In this document: positions 38,560 to 46,963 of the stretch, piece by piece | Numbering within the stretch: the stretch's first letter is position 1 | Layout: the number at the start of each line of letters is the position of its first letter | Origin: Chimaeribacter coloradensis | GTDB taxonomy: Bacteria; Pseudomonadota; Gammaproteobacteria; Enterobacterales; Enterobacteriaceae | DNA: 64,000 bases | Assembly: GCF_002858715.1 (NCBI RefSeq) | Contig: NZ_PJZH01000010.1 | Coordinates: 1 to 64,000 of the forward strand | Direction: 5' to 3' | Notes under the pieces: model-generated | Database searches by the model: none | The model's input: the letters and a program-made list of their open reading frames with translations, nothing else | What the model was told of the DNA's origin: nothing | Translations under genes and position numbers: made by a program

Positions 38560-40004
38560 CAAATAGAATATTAGAAGAGTTTAATCTTGAATGTATATAT
38601 ATACTCAATGCCTTGTTACCCAATAATTCAACAATGCGAGGGACATGCTTTTCTATAGCAAACGATCTGTTGTTAACGGCGAATCATGTTGTAAATGGCG
38701 CTTCATCAATAAAAATATTTCTCTCAAGTGATTTATTTTCTCTTGGACAAGGGATTGATGCTGAATGCATTTATAGCAATGAAAGTTTAGATATGGCTAT
38801 ATTAACTGTACCTGAAGGGACGATAAATACCGCAATACCGCTTTATTCAACCGCTGTTAATCTGGATAGTGATGTTAAATCTTGCGGCTATCCTGTAGAG
38901 AAAGAGCATTACCATGCACCTATCAGGGTTAAAGTAACAAACACATTTTCACATATGAGTAGTCGTGAATATAGTTTTGAAGTTTCCCAATCTAATACAG
39001 TTACTAAATACAGTGGTATGTCCGGTTCACCGATAATGCATGAGCAATATTGCATAGGGATTTTGCTAGTTCAACAAGGGGGAAATACACTATATGCATT
39101 ATCTGTAAAAGATTTTCTTATTGATGCTGGTATGCAAGATATAGTGAAAAAATACGATGTAAAGATAACAGTACAAGATGGAGTTGAATACAAATCACCT
39201 GATTACCCTTCCTCACCATTTAAGTATTGTATCAATTGCAATGCGGATCATCCAAATATCAAAGGGATTGATATAGGTTTTACAATGAAACAATGGAATA
39301 TAAGCGAGTTCACTGAATCTGTATATGATTGGATCATAGATTATTCTTTGTCACATAAAGAAAAAACCAATTTTAATGGAAGTGATAGGAGTCTATTCAA
39401 ATATGCTAGATCTCATTATCCTGTTGATGATTTAAATGCTTTAGGTGACCTTTGTTTACATATAGCGATCCGAGAGTCTTACTCGACAATCCCAATAATG
39501 AATAAAGTCTTCGATGTGAACAATAAAACTTTCTCATGTACTCATGCCGTGCTTAATTTTGATGGGATTGAACTTTGGATTGGCGCGTCCGCGGTTACTC
39601 AAAGTATTGAGGAAGCAACTCTGTCTGCAATTGAAAGTATTAAATATATATTGGATGTTAAGTCGATAAAAAACAGATTGATTATGCTCACGTCGGAAAT
39701 AGATGATTCATGGCCTCATAGAGAAAAATTAAAACGACTAGCAGATTCTAATTTGGAATTAGAAGAAAGATTCGATAAAATAATAATTCCAGTATTCATA
39801 ATGCATGATAGTGAGTTAATTAAAAATTATAACAAAGATGATTTCTTACTCCTGTTCAATGAAAAGGTTGCTAGTTGCAGAGAACTATTACAAAAAGATA
39901 CAGAGGGAAGTATCATTAACTTAATTGATCTTCGGGTTTTTTATTTCCCAGTTTCGGATATTAATGAAGTTAATAGTGCTTTGCAGAAGGAACTAAACTC
40001 ATGA
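38556..40004 (+). CDS. trypsin-like serine protease fused to a HamA/DUF1837-like domain
   Basis: 482 residues. Domain 1 (about 10-195) is a chymotrypsin-fold protease with intact triad: His44 in LLLTANHVV, Asp79 in SLDMAILTV, Ser156 in YSGMSGSPI. No signal peptide, so it acts in the cytoplasm. Domain 2 (about 220-480) resembles HamA of Hachiman: NALGDLCLHIAIRESYSTIP, CTHAVLNFDGIELWIGASA, then the alternating AIESIKYIL helix and a C-terminal VFYFPVSDIN strand. Family HamA carries GE(x)K where this has Gly343-Ala-Ser-Ala, so the nuclease motif seems lost. It overlaps both neighbours by 4 bases. Inferred role: HamB-controlled protease effector. The DUF1837 call is from memory of the family. Confidence 0.75.
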   Translation: MTNRILEEFNLECIYILNALLPNNSTMRGTCFSIANDLLLTANHVVNGASSIKIFLSSDLFSLGQGIDAECIYSNESLDMAILTVPEGTINTAIPLYSTAVNLDSDVKSCGYPVEKEHYHAPIRVKVTNTFSHMSSREYSFEVSQSNTVTKYSGMSGSPIMHEQYCIGILLVQQGGNTLYALSVKDFLIDAGMQDIVKKYDVKITVQDGVEYKSPDYPSSPFKYCINCNADHPNIKGIDIGFTMKQWNISEFTESVYDWIIDYSLSHKEKTNFNGSDRSLFKYARSHYPVDDLNALGDLCLHIAIRESYSTIPIMNKVFDVNNKTFSCTHAVLNFDGIELWIGASAVTQSIEEATLSAIESIKYILDVKSIKNRLIMLTSEIDDSWPHREKLKRLADSNLELEERFDKIIIPVFIMHDSELIKNYNKDDFLLLFNEKVASCRELLQKDTEGSIINLIDLRVFYFPVSDINEVNSALQKELNS

Positions 40005-42160
40005 GCCAGTGGTACCAAGAAGCTAAGACTAAATTGAATAATCCAATGTTTTCACAATGGGATGATTTTTTATTATCTTTAGTAAACGAATTCAACGGAC
40101 ATGTTAATGAGTCATTAGTTCAGGATATTGTTATTAGGGCCATGGAACGTAAAAGTGAAATGACCAATGGTTTCATTTTGGACCATATCCTCGGTGAATT
40201 AGGACTTTTCCCTTACATTGATAATAATAGTACATCGAAAGATGAATTTAGGAAGGCTATATTCACTACTCCGCAGGATGAAACAAAGGTTTTCCACATT
40301 CGCCAAGCTGAAGTTTTTCACAGAATCATGACTGGTGAAAATGTAATATTGAGTGCGCCAACAAGTTTTGGTAAAAGCCTCATTATTGAAGCTTTGATTG
40401 CTAGCAACGAATTCAACAATGTAGTAATAGTTGTTCCAACAATTGCTTTGATAGATGAGTTAAAGAAAAAACTCTATAAGTATAAAGATAATTACAAGAT
40501 CATCACTCAAGTGTCACAACAACCGAGTGAGCGAAATGTTTTTATTCTTACACAAGAAAGAGTTTTAGAATATAGCATAAGCTCAGTCGACTTCTTTATT
40601 ATCGACGAATTTTACAAGCTTGCACCATCAAGTAAAAATGACGAGCGTTGTGATCGACTCAATCTAGCATTTAAGGAGCTATATTCAAAGTGCAAGAGAT
40701 TTTACATGCTAGGACCACGAATAAATGGTCTTTTTTCAGGAATCGAGCAGGAATTAAGATGTATTTTTCTAAGGTTTGATTCGTATACCACAGTAGCAAC
40801 TAATGAGTTTTACCATAAGCTAAAAACCACTGGTGCTGATGCAAAGGTTGATGTTGAAAGAGATGAAATCCTAAAAGATATTTTATCAAATGTCGGTAGG
40901 AATGAACAAACAGTCATTTATTGTAAATCACCCAAAAGAGTTAGTTCGCTAATGTGCCGATTGCTTGCGGCTAATATACTTTCTCCTGATAATGCAAATA
41001 ATGATCTTGCTAGTTGGCTTTCTGTAAATTTCCATGATAAGTGGTCATTGATTGACGGCTTACGGCATGGGATTGCCTACCATCATGCACAGCTCCCAAG
41101 GGCTGTAGGTTCATTAATTGTGGATTTGTTTAATGAATCAAAAATAAACATTCTAATTTGCACATCGACTTTAATAGAAGGTGTAAACACTAATGCCAAA
41201 AATATTATTATCTACGATGATTGTATCACCAGAAGAACCAAGTTGGATATGTTTACGTTCAATAACATATCTGGTCGTTCTGGACGGATGTTTGAGCATT
41301 ATGTTGGGAATGTTTTTATTTTTGGTGAAAAACCACAAATTGAACTTCCATATATAGATATTCCTGTTGTAACTCAGAGTGAAAATGCGTCAGAGTCATT
41401 ACTACTACATTTAGGTCAAGATGTTAATGATGAGAATAAAAATAGAGTGAGAAAGTTTTATGAGCAAGATGTGCTCCCTATGCAAATATTACTTAAACAC
41501 CAAGGTATTGATCCAAACAAACTTATAAGTTTTGCGGAAAAATTAATCGAAAAATGTAATGCGTGGAATCCATTGATGCGCTGGGATAGCATTTATCCTA
41601 CATCTAATGAATTGCTGCATCTCTCAAACATATTATTTGATAACTTTAATGTGTCTTCGATGGGAGGAGGTACAGTTAGAAGTGCTTCACAGCTTCATAA
41701 AAAACTTTGTGATGTTATAAATAAAGTGGACGATAAAACACTGATTCTCGAGGATTTTAATTTCTGGGGAGGAAGGGATAAAACCTATACCATAGATGAT
41801 GCTGTGCAATCTGTATTCAATTTTAAGAAAAGTCTTGTTAATTATAATTTGCCTATAATAATTTACGCTGTTAGTGATATTCAGGAGGTAATATTCAAGA
41901 GGTTTGGGTATACATATGGGGATTACAAACCTTTTGCATCTACATTAGAGAATTTTTATTACCCTGCAGCAGTTAACTCTCTTGAGGAGTTCGGTGTGCC
42001 AAATCAAATCGCAAAAAAAATAATCAACAACAATCACTTTGATAATGCCGATGATATCGACTCAGTTATTAATGCTCTGATTTTAAAAGATAAAGACTCT
42101 TATACATACTTAACTGATTTTGAGATTGGTTTTATAAGAAAAGCTCTGTCTTACATGTAG
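40001..42160 (+). CDS. HamB-like superfamily 2 helicase
   Basis: 719 residues. Motif I SAPTSFGKSLIIEA (118-131), Ia VVPTIALIDEL, motif II IIDEFYKLAPSS (DEFY in place of DExH, 202-205), motif V STLIEGVNTNAKNII, motif VI NISGRSGRMFEHYVG; a C-terminal helical region follows. DEFYK and the Ski2-like order match Hachiman HamB, which loads on and surveys DNA and holds HamA in check. Encoded immediately after the protease-HamA protein with a 4-base overlap; ends before a terminator. AT-rich like the rest of the operon, unlike flanking core genes. Confidence 0.82.
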   Translation: MSQWYQEAKTKLNNPMFSQWDDFLLSLVNEFNGHVNESLVQDIVIRAMERKSEMTNGFILDHILGELGLFPYIDNNSTSKDEFRKAIFTTPQDETKVFHIRQAEVFHRIMTGENVILSAPTSFGKSLIIEALIASNEFNNVVIVVPTIALIDELKKKLYKYKDNYKIITQVSQQPSERNVFILTQERVLEYSISSVDFFIIDEFYKLAPSSKNDERCDRLNLAFKELYSKCKRFYMLGPRINGLFSGIEQELRCIFLRFDSYTTVATNEFYHKLKTTGADAKVDVERDEILKDILSNVGRNEQTVIYCKSPKRVSSLMCRLLAANILSPDNANNDLASWLSVNFHDKWSLIDGLRHGIAYHHAQLPRAVGSLIVDLFNESKINILICTSTLIEGVNTNAKNIIIYDDCITRRTKLDMFTFNNISGRSGRMFEHYVGNVFIFGEKPQIELPYIDIPVVTQSENASESLLLHLGQDVNDENKNRVRKFYEQDVLPMQILLKHQGIDPNKLISFAEKLIEKCNAWNPLMRWDSIYPTSNELLHLSNILFDNFNVSSMGGGTVRSASQLHKKLCDVINKVDDKTLILEDFNFWGGRDKTYTIDDAVQSVFNFKKSLVNYNLPIIIYAVSDIQEVIFKRFGYTYGDYKPFASTLENFYYPAAVNSLEEFGVPNQIAKKIINNNHFDNADDIDSVINALILKDKDSYTYLTDFEIGFIRKALSYM

Positions 42161-42175
42161 GTTGTTTGTAAAATA

Positions 42176-42201
42176 AGCATGGCAGTAATTGCTGTCATGC
42201 T
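42176..42201 (+). terminator. terminator of the MBL/protease-HamA/HamB operon
   Basis: AGCATGGCAG, TAATTG loop, CTGTCATGCT stem with one internal mismatch, followed by TTGGTTTTT, 16 bases after the helicase stop. Confidence 0.82.
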
Positions 42202-42652
42202 TTGGTTTTTATCTTTGCAGCAAGTTATTTAGATGTAAGTTAGTAGATTATCTTTGCTTTACCATTTTGCCGCCAATGTTTAAACGGAGGTTATGGATAA
42301 AAAATTAGTAGTTCCTCGTTAAGCACTTTTTAATTAAGTGAATATTCATAGCTGTATGAAGACATTACCAACATCGCGGTGTATTAATCAACGAGGAACA
42401 GGTCAACATTTTACGTAGTAACGTAGATTATAAATCGGCGCATGCATTCTCACACTAGGCGAATCTAAAGCGGACGCTCATGAGGGTATCGGCCAGATAA
42501 TCTTTACAGTCTGGACTTCCAATAATTACAAGCAATAGCTACCATGCGGGTGAGTGGTGATTATCGTGAAGCCACCCCTCCACCCGTCGTACCCAGCTTA
42601 TCAGCGTTTAGTTGGCTGATCCTAACTTGAGCGAGCGAGAGAGAGAGAGCAT
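42202..42652. other. 450-bp non-coding gap between two cargo modules
   Basis: No supported gene. Base composition shifts from AT-rich to intermediate across the gap, so it may contain the seam of two separate acquisitions. GAGAGAGAGAGAG at 42637-42650 serves as ribosome-binding region for the next gene. Confidence 0.5.
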
Positions 42653-45490
42653 ATGCAGTCCGACCTTATTAAAAAAAGAATCATTGGTAACCTAATCGGC
42701 GAAGTCGTCGAGCTAGATGCTTCTTCTCTCGAGATCGTTGGACATAGTCTCATTGAATTGCTCGAGGAAAATCGCCTAATCCATCACGGGATTAATAAAG
42801 AATATCGGCCTGTTGGATACACCATCGACACCTTTTCGCAAGATTTCATGATCGCCGGTGAATACAGCGCAGAGAAAGAGTACTTTCATGGCAAGGTTAG
42901 CAAAGCGTCAGCCGGGCAAGATACAGAGGGCGCTATCCCCGAAGCCCCCGTTACGACTTACGCTAAGATCGAGAACGATATTCAGCATGTCCTTGATCAT
43001 TCAGCAGGTAAGTTGCCCCAAAAAATCTATCTGATATGCAGCCAAGAGGAGCCAGAATCTTTTCGCGCGAAATTCAATAGCACGGCGATCGCTCAGGAAC
43101 ATAGAGAGCGGCTTAACATTCTTGATGCGCGCGAGTTGGCAAGGTTAATCTTCGAGTTCTCCACGCAGAATCAGACCGCGGCTGCTTTCTATACCAGTTT
43201 TTTCCCTGGTTTTTCCCAAGACCTTGACAACTATGCCTATTATGGCAGGGCTCCTGCATCATGTGAAAATCACGTCTCCGATGCTGCTATGGTGGTCGCA
43301 ATACGGGACCACTTCGGTCAGGGGAACCGTGTTTGTCTGCTAACCGGCATCAGCGGCTCTGGTAAGACGCAGGCGACTATCGACTACCTCCATCAGGAAG
43401 GTACGCGTTACGAAAACTACTTATGGATTTCTGGGGGGGACTGGAAGCCGGACTCCTCGCTAAGTTCAGTTCAACGTGTTAGAGGTGGCGTGGCTGTCAA
43501 TGTGGCGGGCATCTTCAATAACTATAAGACGTTACTTGTTATCGACAGCCTTGAGCGTGAGTTAGTTGAAAACTCTCTCGATGATCTCTCCAAGGGGTTC
43601 GAGCGAGGCGGTCATGTAATAGTAACTTCACAGCTCAACCCTGCGAGCAAATCAGTGCTTCATATGCCTACAGTCTCGACGGAGGTAGCTGCCGCTATTT
43701 TGGGCGAGGACAGTAATAAGCTAAGTGTAATTGCAGCAAAATTTATCGAGGCTTGTAGATTCTCTCCCCTTATTCTCGCAACTGTTCGTAAGTTAGTTGA
43801 AGCTGAAAACGTACCGCGCGAAGAAGTCTATGAAGAAATACTCGCCGAACCACAGGTCATTTCAGATAGTAATGGCGCAGCAATTATGGGCAATATCTTG
43901 CAGAGATTGGATTCAAGATATCTCATTGGTCTGCAAAAGATTGCAAACTCTGGATCATTCTCGAATGACTCCAAGTTTCTCGGGCATTTCCTGGGACACG
44001 CCGTGAAATCTCATCTGCAACGTCTGTCGATACTGAAACCGGCAGTCGCACCAGGACTTCTGTCAGTGCACGATCTCATCTGCCAAGCGGTTCGTGACAA
44101 ACTAGATGCCGAATCCATAGCTTCCGCCGTCTCGCAGTATGTTGAAAAGCACTCGGGGGAGATGATCCCTAGTGTGATTAGACAGATTCACTTATGTGCA
44201 TCTCAGCTTACGGAGAGCTATAAGCGACGTCAGATCCAGCAGCCAGATTGGTTGACTTACGCTTTGTTGCAACTGGATAGCGGACGTACTTTAGTACAAG
44301 ATCAGGAGCTTCATCGCCGAAGTATTCACAGCGGAGCGCCATTGCAAGAGCTGCTTTGTGTCATCGACGCGCAAGAGGCATTTGCCTATTCACTGGATCA
44401 TGACGAGCGACTCAAGTACTTCAGTGTTTTGGCAGAAGAATATGGCAAGGCTCAACAAGGAGATCCAACATCTGAAGTGAATCTCGAGCTTTTGCACCAT
44501 ACGGGTAAGGCATTGCGCCGATGCGGCAGATTTGATGAGGCTCTGAGCTGTTTTCAAAAGCTTCTTGAGATTCGTCCCGAGTGGCATGCAACTTATCTGC
44601 AGATTGCGCATATGGGGACACATAACGGTGCCGATGAATCAATTAAAATGGCTGGAGCACATGCAATGCAAACTCTTGTCGATCGAGTTATCACAGCTCC
44701 GTGGGATGTTCCATTACGAGTCTCATTAGCGTCCGTCGCGCGACTTCGCTCCTACAGGAAGGTTGCCAACGAGGCGGTGAGCAATATTGAGCAGGTGCAG
44801 GCTCTTGCCGATGTGATTGCTCTGTCGGCTTTAGAGGGACTTGACCAATTTTATGAGGCCTATCTTTCCTTCACCTCCATTTTTGCCTATCAGCATCCGG
44901 AGATTTGCGTCGCACTGGCTGAGGGATTCCCAGAGATTCTCTCCATGCCACCTGAATTGGTTGATAAGGGCCAATGGGTCAGTGCGTGCGAGTCGCTTGG
45001 TAATACTGCAGTAGCAGCAGGCAATGCAGGAAAGACTGATTTGCGCGACAGAATCACGGCGGCGGGGGTTGCATTTGCCACGGCACTGGGAAGTAAATCT
45101 GGAGTCAGAAGCTATGACGCACGCGCAATTGCCAAAATGTTCCTTTTCGCCGGGATGTCGGCTGAGGCGTTAGATACAATCTTGAAGATCCCTCTTGAAG
45201 TCCTCAACAGGGACCATTGGCTATTGTATCGCAAGGCTGAGGCAGAATTAGGTGTTGGTAAACTGGAGGATGGATTGAACAGCGCTGAACGTGCTCTTGT
45301 GCTTGCCAGAGACGATAGGAAAGGGCTTGAGCGCATCGCTAGTTATCATGATTTGCTTAGTAAATGCCACGAAGCATTGGGCGCAACAGAAGCTGCAATC
45401 GCGCAAACGGAGGCCGCGCTGGAAGCGTGCCAGGCAGGAAAGTATAAGAATGCATTGGCGGGGAGGTTGGAAGAGTTGAAGCGGCGATAA
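42653..45490 (+). CDS. Avs-like STAND NTPase with N-terminal nuclease-like domain and TPR C-terminus
   Basis: 945 residues. Residues about 20-170 look like a restriction-endonuclease-like domain: TIDTFSQD, GEYSAEKEYF (Glu70) and a KIYLICSQ strand. A P-loop ATPase follows with Walker A GISGSGKTQ (232-240) and a Walker B-like TLLVIDSLERE; the segment to about 500 is STAND-like. From about 540 onward, TPR-like helices such as TGKALRRCGRFDEALSCFQK and EAELGVGKLEDGLNSAERAL. This nuclease-STAND-TPR layout is that of Avs and related pattern-recognition defence proteins. Single gene, own upstream gap, less AT-rich than the preceding operon. The nuclease assignment is tentative. Confidence 0.72.
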   Translation: MQSDLIKKRIIGNLIGEVVELDASSLEIVGHSLIELLEENRLIHHGINKEYRPVGYTIDTFSQDFMIAGEYSAEKEYFHGKVSKASAGQDTEGAIPEAPVTTYAKIENDIQHVLDHSAGKLPQKIYLICSQEEPESFRAKFNSTAIAQEHRERLNILDARELARLIFEFSTQNQTAAAFYTSFFPGFSQDLDNYAYYGRAPASCENHVSDAAMVVAIRDHFGQGNRVCLLTGISGSGKTQATIDYLHQEGTRYENYLWISGGDWKPDSSLSSVQRVRGGVAVNVAGIFNNYKTLLVIDSLERELVENSLDDLSKGFERGGHVIVTSQLNPASKSVLHMPTVSTEVAAAILGEDSNKLSVIAAKFIEACRFSPLILATVRKLVEAENVPREEVYEEILAEPQVISDSNGAAIMGNILQRLDSRYLIGLQKIANSGSFSNDSKFLGHFLGHAVKSHLQRLSILKPAVAPGLLSVHDLICQAVRDKLDAESIASAVSQYVEKHSGEMIPSVIRQIHLCASQLTESYKRRQIQQPDWLTYALLQLDSGRTLVQDQELHRRSIHSGAPLQELLCVIDAQEAFAYSLDHDERLKYFSVLAEEYGKAQQGDPTSEVNLELLHHTGKALRRCGRFDEALSCFQKLLEIRPEWHATYLQIAHMGTHNGADESIKMAGAHAMQTLVDRVITAPWDVPLRVSLASVARLRSYRKVANEAVSNIEQVQALADVIALSALEGLDQFYEAYLSFTSIFAYQHPEICVALAEGFPEILSMPPELVDKGQWVSACESLGNTAVAAGNAGKTDLRDRITAAGVAFATALGSKSGVRSYDARAIAKMFLFAGMSAEALDTILKIPLEVLNRDHWLLYRKAEAELGVGKLEDGLNSAERALVLARDDRKGLERIASYHDLLSKCHEALGATEAAIAQTEAALEACQAGKYKNALAGRLEELKRR

Positions 45491-45729
45491 AGCCCCCATT
45501 AACCGGAAATTTAGGATTTTATTGGATCATTCTTGAACGGATGCACTTGGTCGTTTACTGCTTGTAGCTAAAAGCAGAAAACTGTCATGTGTATGCTGTC
45601 CTAACACAGTAGTTAATTCCTATCGTCCCTGATTTGACCCTAATATTGCGTTAGACAGTCGATTAGATTCTACTGTCGCTATATTCAAAATTGCTGATAA
45701 GTTCAGCATGATAATTACACGGAAATTTG
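45491..45729. other. intergenic region, nothing recognised
   Basis: About 240 bases after the STAND gene without a clear terminator or gene; presumably holds the promoter of the DUF4365-like gene. Confidence 0.45.
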
Positions 45730-46662
45730 ATGAACATCTTTGAATTCGACCAAGGCAATGCTGGTGAGAACTTGGCTGCAAGTGTCCTATCTCTGGTTTT
45801 CAATGGAGAGGCTCTACGTGAGACCATGCGTGGAGAAGGAATAGGGGCCCTTGATCTTCAGTTGAAGTATCCAGTCAATTTTCCCAGCCCAACCCACGCA
45901 CAAGTAGCAGTTCAAGTTAAAACCGGAACAAGCTTCGGGCGGTGGACGCCGACAAAAAATCGATGGCGCTTACAGAATATTGATAAAGATCACTTGAGAA
46001 AGTGGAAAGCTACCAATCAACCCGTAATTTTAATTTGGGTACGCCTTGATCCAGAAACAAAGATTTACTGGAAGCTCATCGACAAAAAAACGCCAATTGA
46101 GACCTTATCAGTATCCGAAAATCACATTCTGACCCCAGCATCCAGATTTGAAATCGAGCGACTTATTCATAAACAGCGCGAACCTATAAGTGGAATGGGA
46201 AGGTTTACCGTTCCAGTATTCACAACTACTGCTCAAGTACGAGAATGGTCTCGCCCTAAATTTTCTAAAATCCGAGGAATTGTATCTAGCTGCCTTGGAA
46301 CGATATCTATCAGCAATTATGCATGGCGACATCTAACAAGAATAACACGAGCCCAATCGCATATTCGAGATAGCTTGACAGTCTTGCCATTTGCCAAACA
46401 AATACTCGGAAAAACTCCGCACCAGATCCAAACTCTGCCTGGAACAACAGTGCGGAATGGAAACAAGATCTTAGTAAACAGAAAAGTGCTGGCGGTGTAT
46501 AGAAACATGCATTTCTCAGATAAAGGCAACTGCGTAGTATATGTAAGACTAGATGAGCAAATCATCTATGAAGACAACTGGAAGGAAAGAGCTTTGATTA
46601 GGCAGAAAGTCTTTCAAGAGCTTAGGCTGGAAAGCATTTATAGGAAAACAACGAAGAATTAG
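45730..46662 (+). CDS. DUF4365-like putative nuclease
   Basis: 310 residues. N-terminal about 150 residues: QGNAGENLAASVLSLVFNGE (Glu), ALDLQLKYP (Asp), VAVQVKTGTSFG (Lys), then PVILIWVRLDPETKIYWKLI. This E/D...QVKTG pattern is that of DUF4365 PD-(D/E)xK-like domains seen in phage-defence and toxin contexts. The C-terminal half (TRITRAQSHIRDSL, AVYRNMHFSDKG) is unassigned and could be a second domain. ATG 45730 is used; TTG three bases upstream is less likely. It lies alone between the STAND gene and the integrase (convergent). Confidence 0.62.
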   Translation: MNIFEFDQGNAGENLAASVLSLVFNGEALRETMRGEGIGALDLQLKYPVNFPSPTHAQVAVQVKTGTSFGRWTPTKNRWRLQNIDKDHLRKWKATNQPVILIWVRLDPETKIYWKLIDKKTPIETLSVSENHILTPASRFEIERLIHKQREPISGMGRFTVPVFTTTAQVREWSRPKFSKIRGIVSSCLGTISISNYAWRHLTRITRAQSHIRDSLTVLPFAKQILGKTPHQIQTLPGTTVRNGNKILVNRKVLAVYRNMHFSDKGNCVVYVRLDEQIIYEDNWKERALIRQKVFQELRLESIYRKTTKN

Positions 46663-46963
46663 GGCGCGTCCCCCCTCTTCACAATCCTGTCCTACTTGCA
46701 GACATAAATGCCTTTAAGATCAAACACATACCTGAGAAGCGCGTGTAGGTATGATCGCGCGCGAGAGCCGGGGAGCGCGCGCTAAAAATACAGGATACAC
46801 CGATTTTGTCAAGAGAAGGCTCGGGCTATACTTGCAAAGCGAAGAGACCTTTTGCGTCAAAGCTGATCACTCTGATTCGATTGTAATCTACCTAATAAAC
46901 CGGTCAGAGCTAAAGCTATTTTTTACAGGGAAACTAGCCAATCAAACCAGTCCAACTAGAAAC
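46663..46963. other. intergenic region between cargo and integrase
   Basis: 300 bases between convergent genes. GCGCGCGAGAGCC...GCGCGCGC is GC-rich locally, but no hairpin with T-run is evident and no gene supported. Confidence 0.45.

Noticed and set aside
40001-42160. Reading the helicase as a type I restriction or plain housekeeping Ski2 helicase
   Set aside because: No HsdR nuclease domain, and the DEFYK motif II plus operon context with a HamA-like partner favour HamB.
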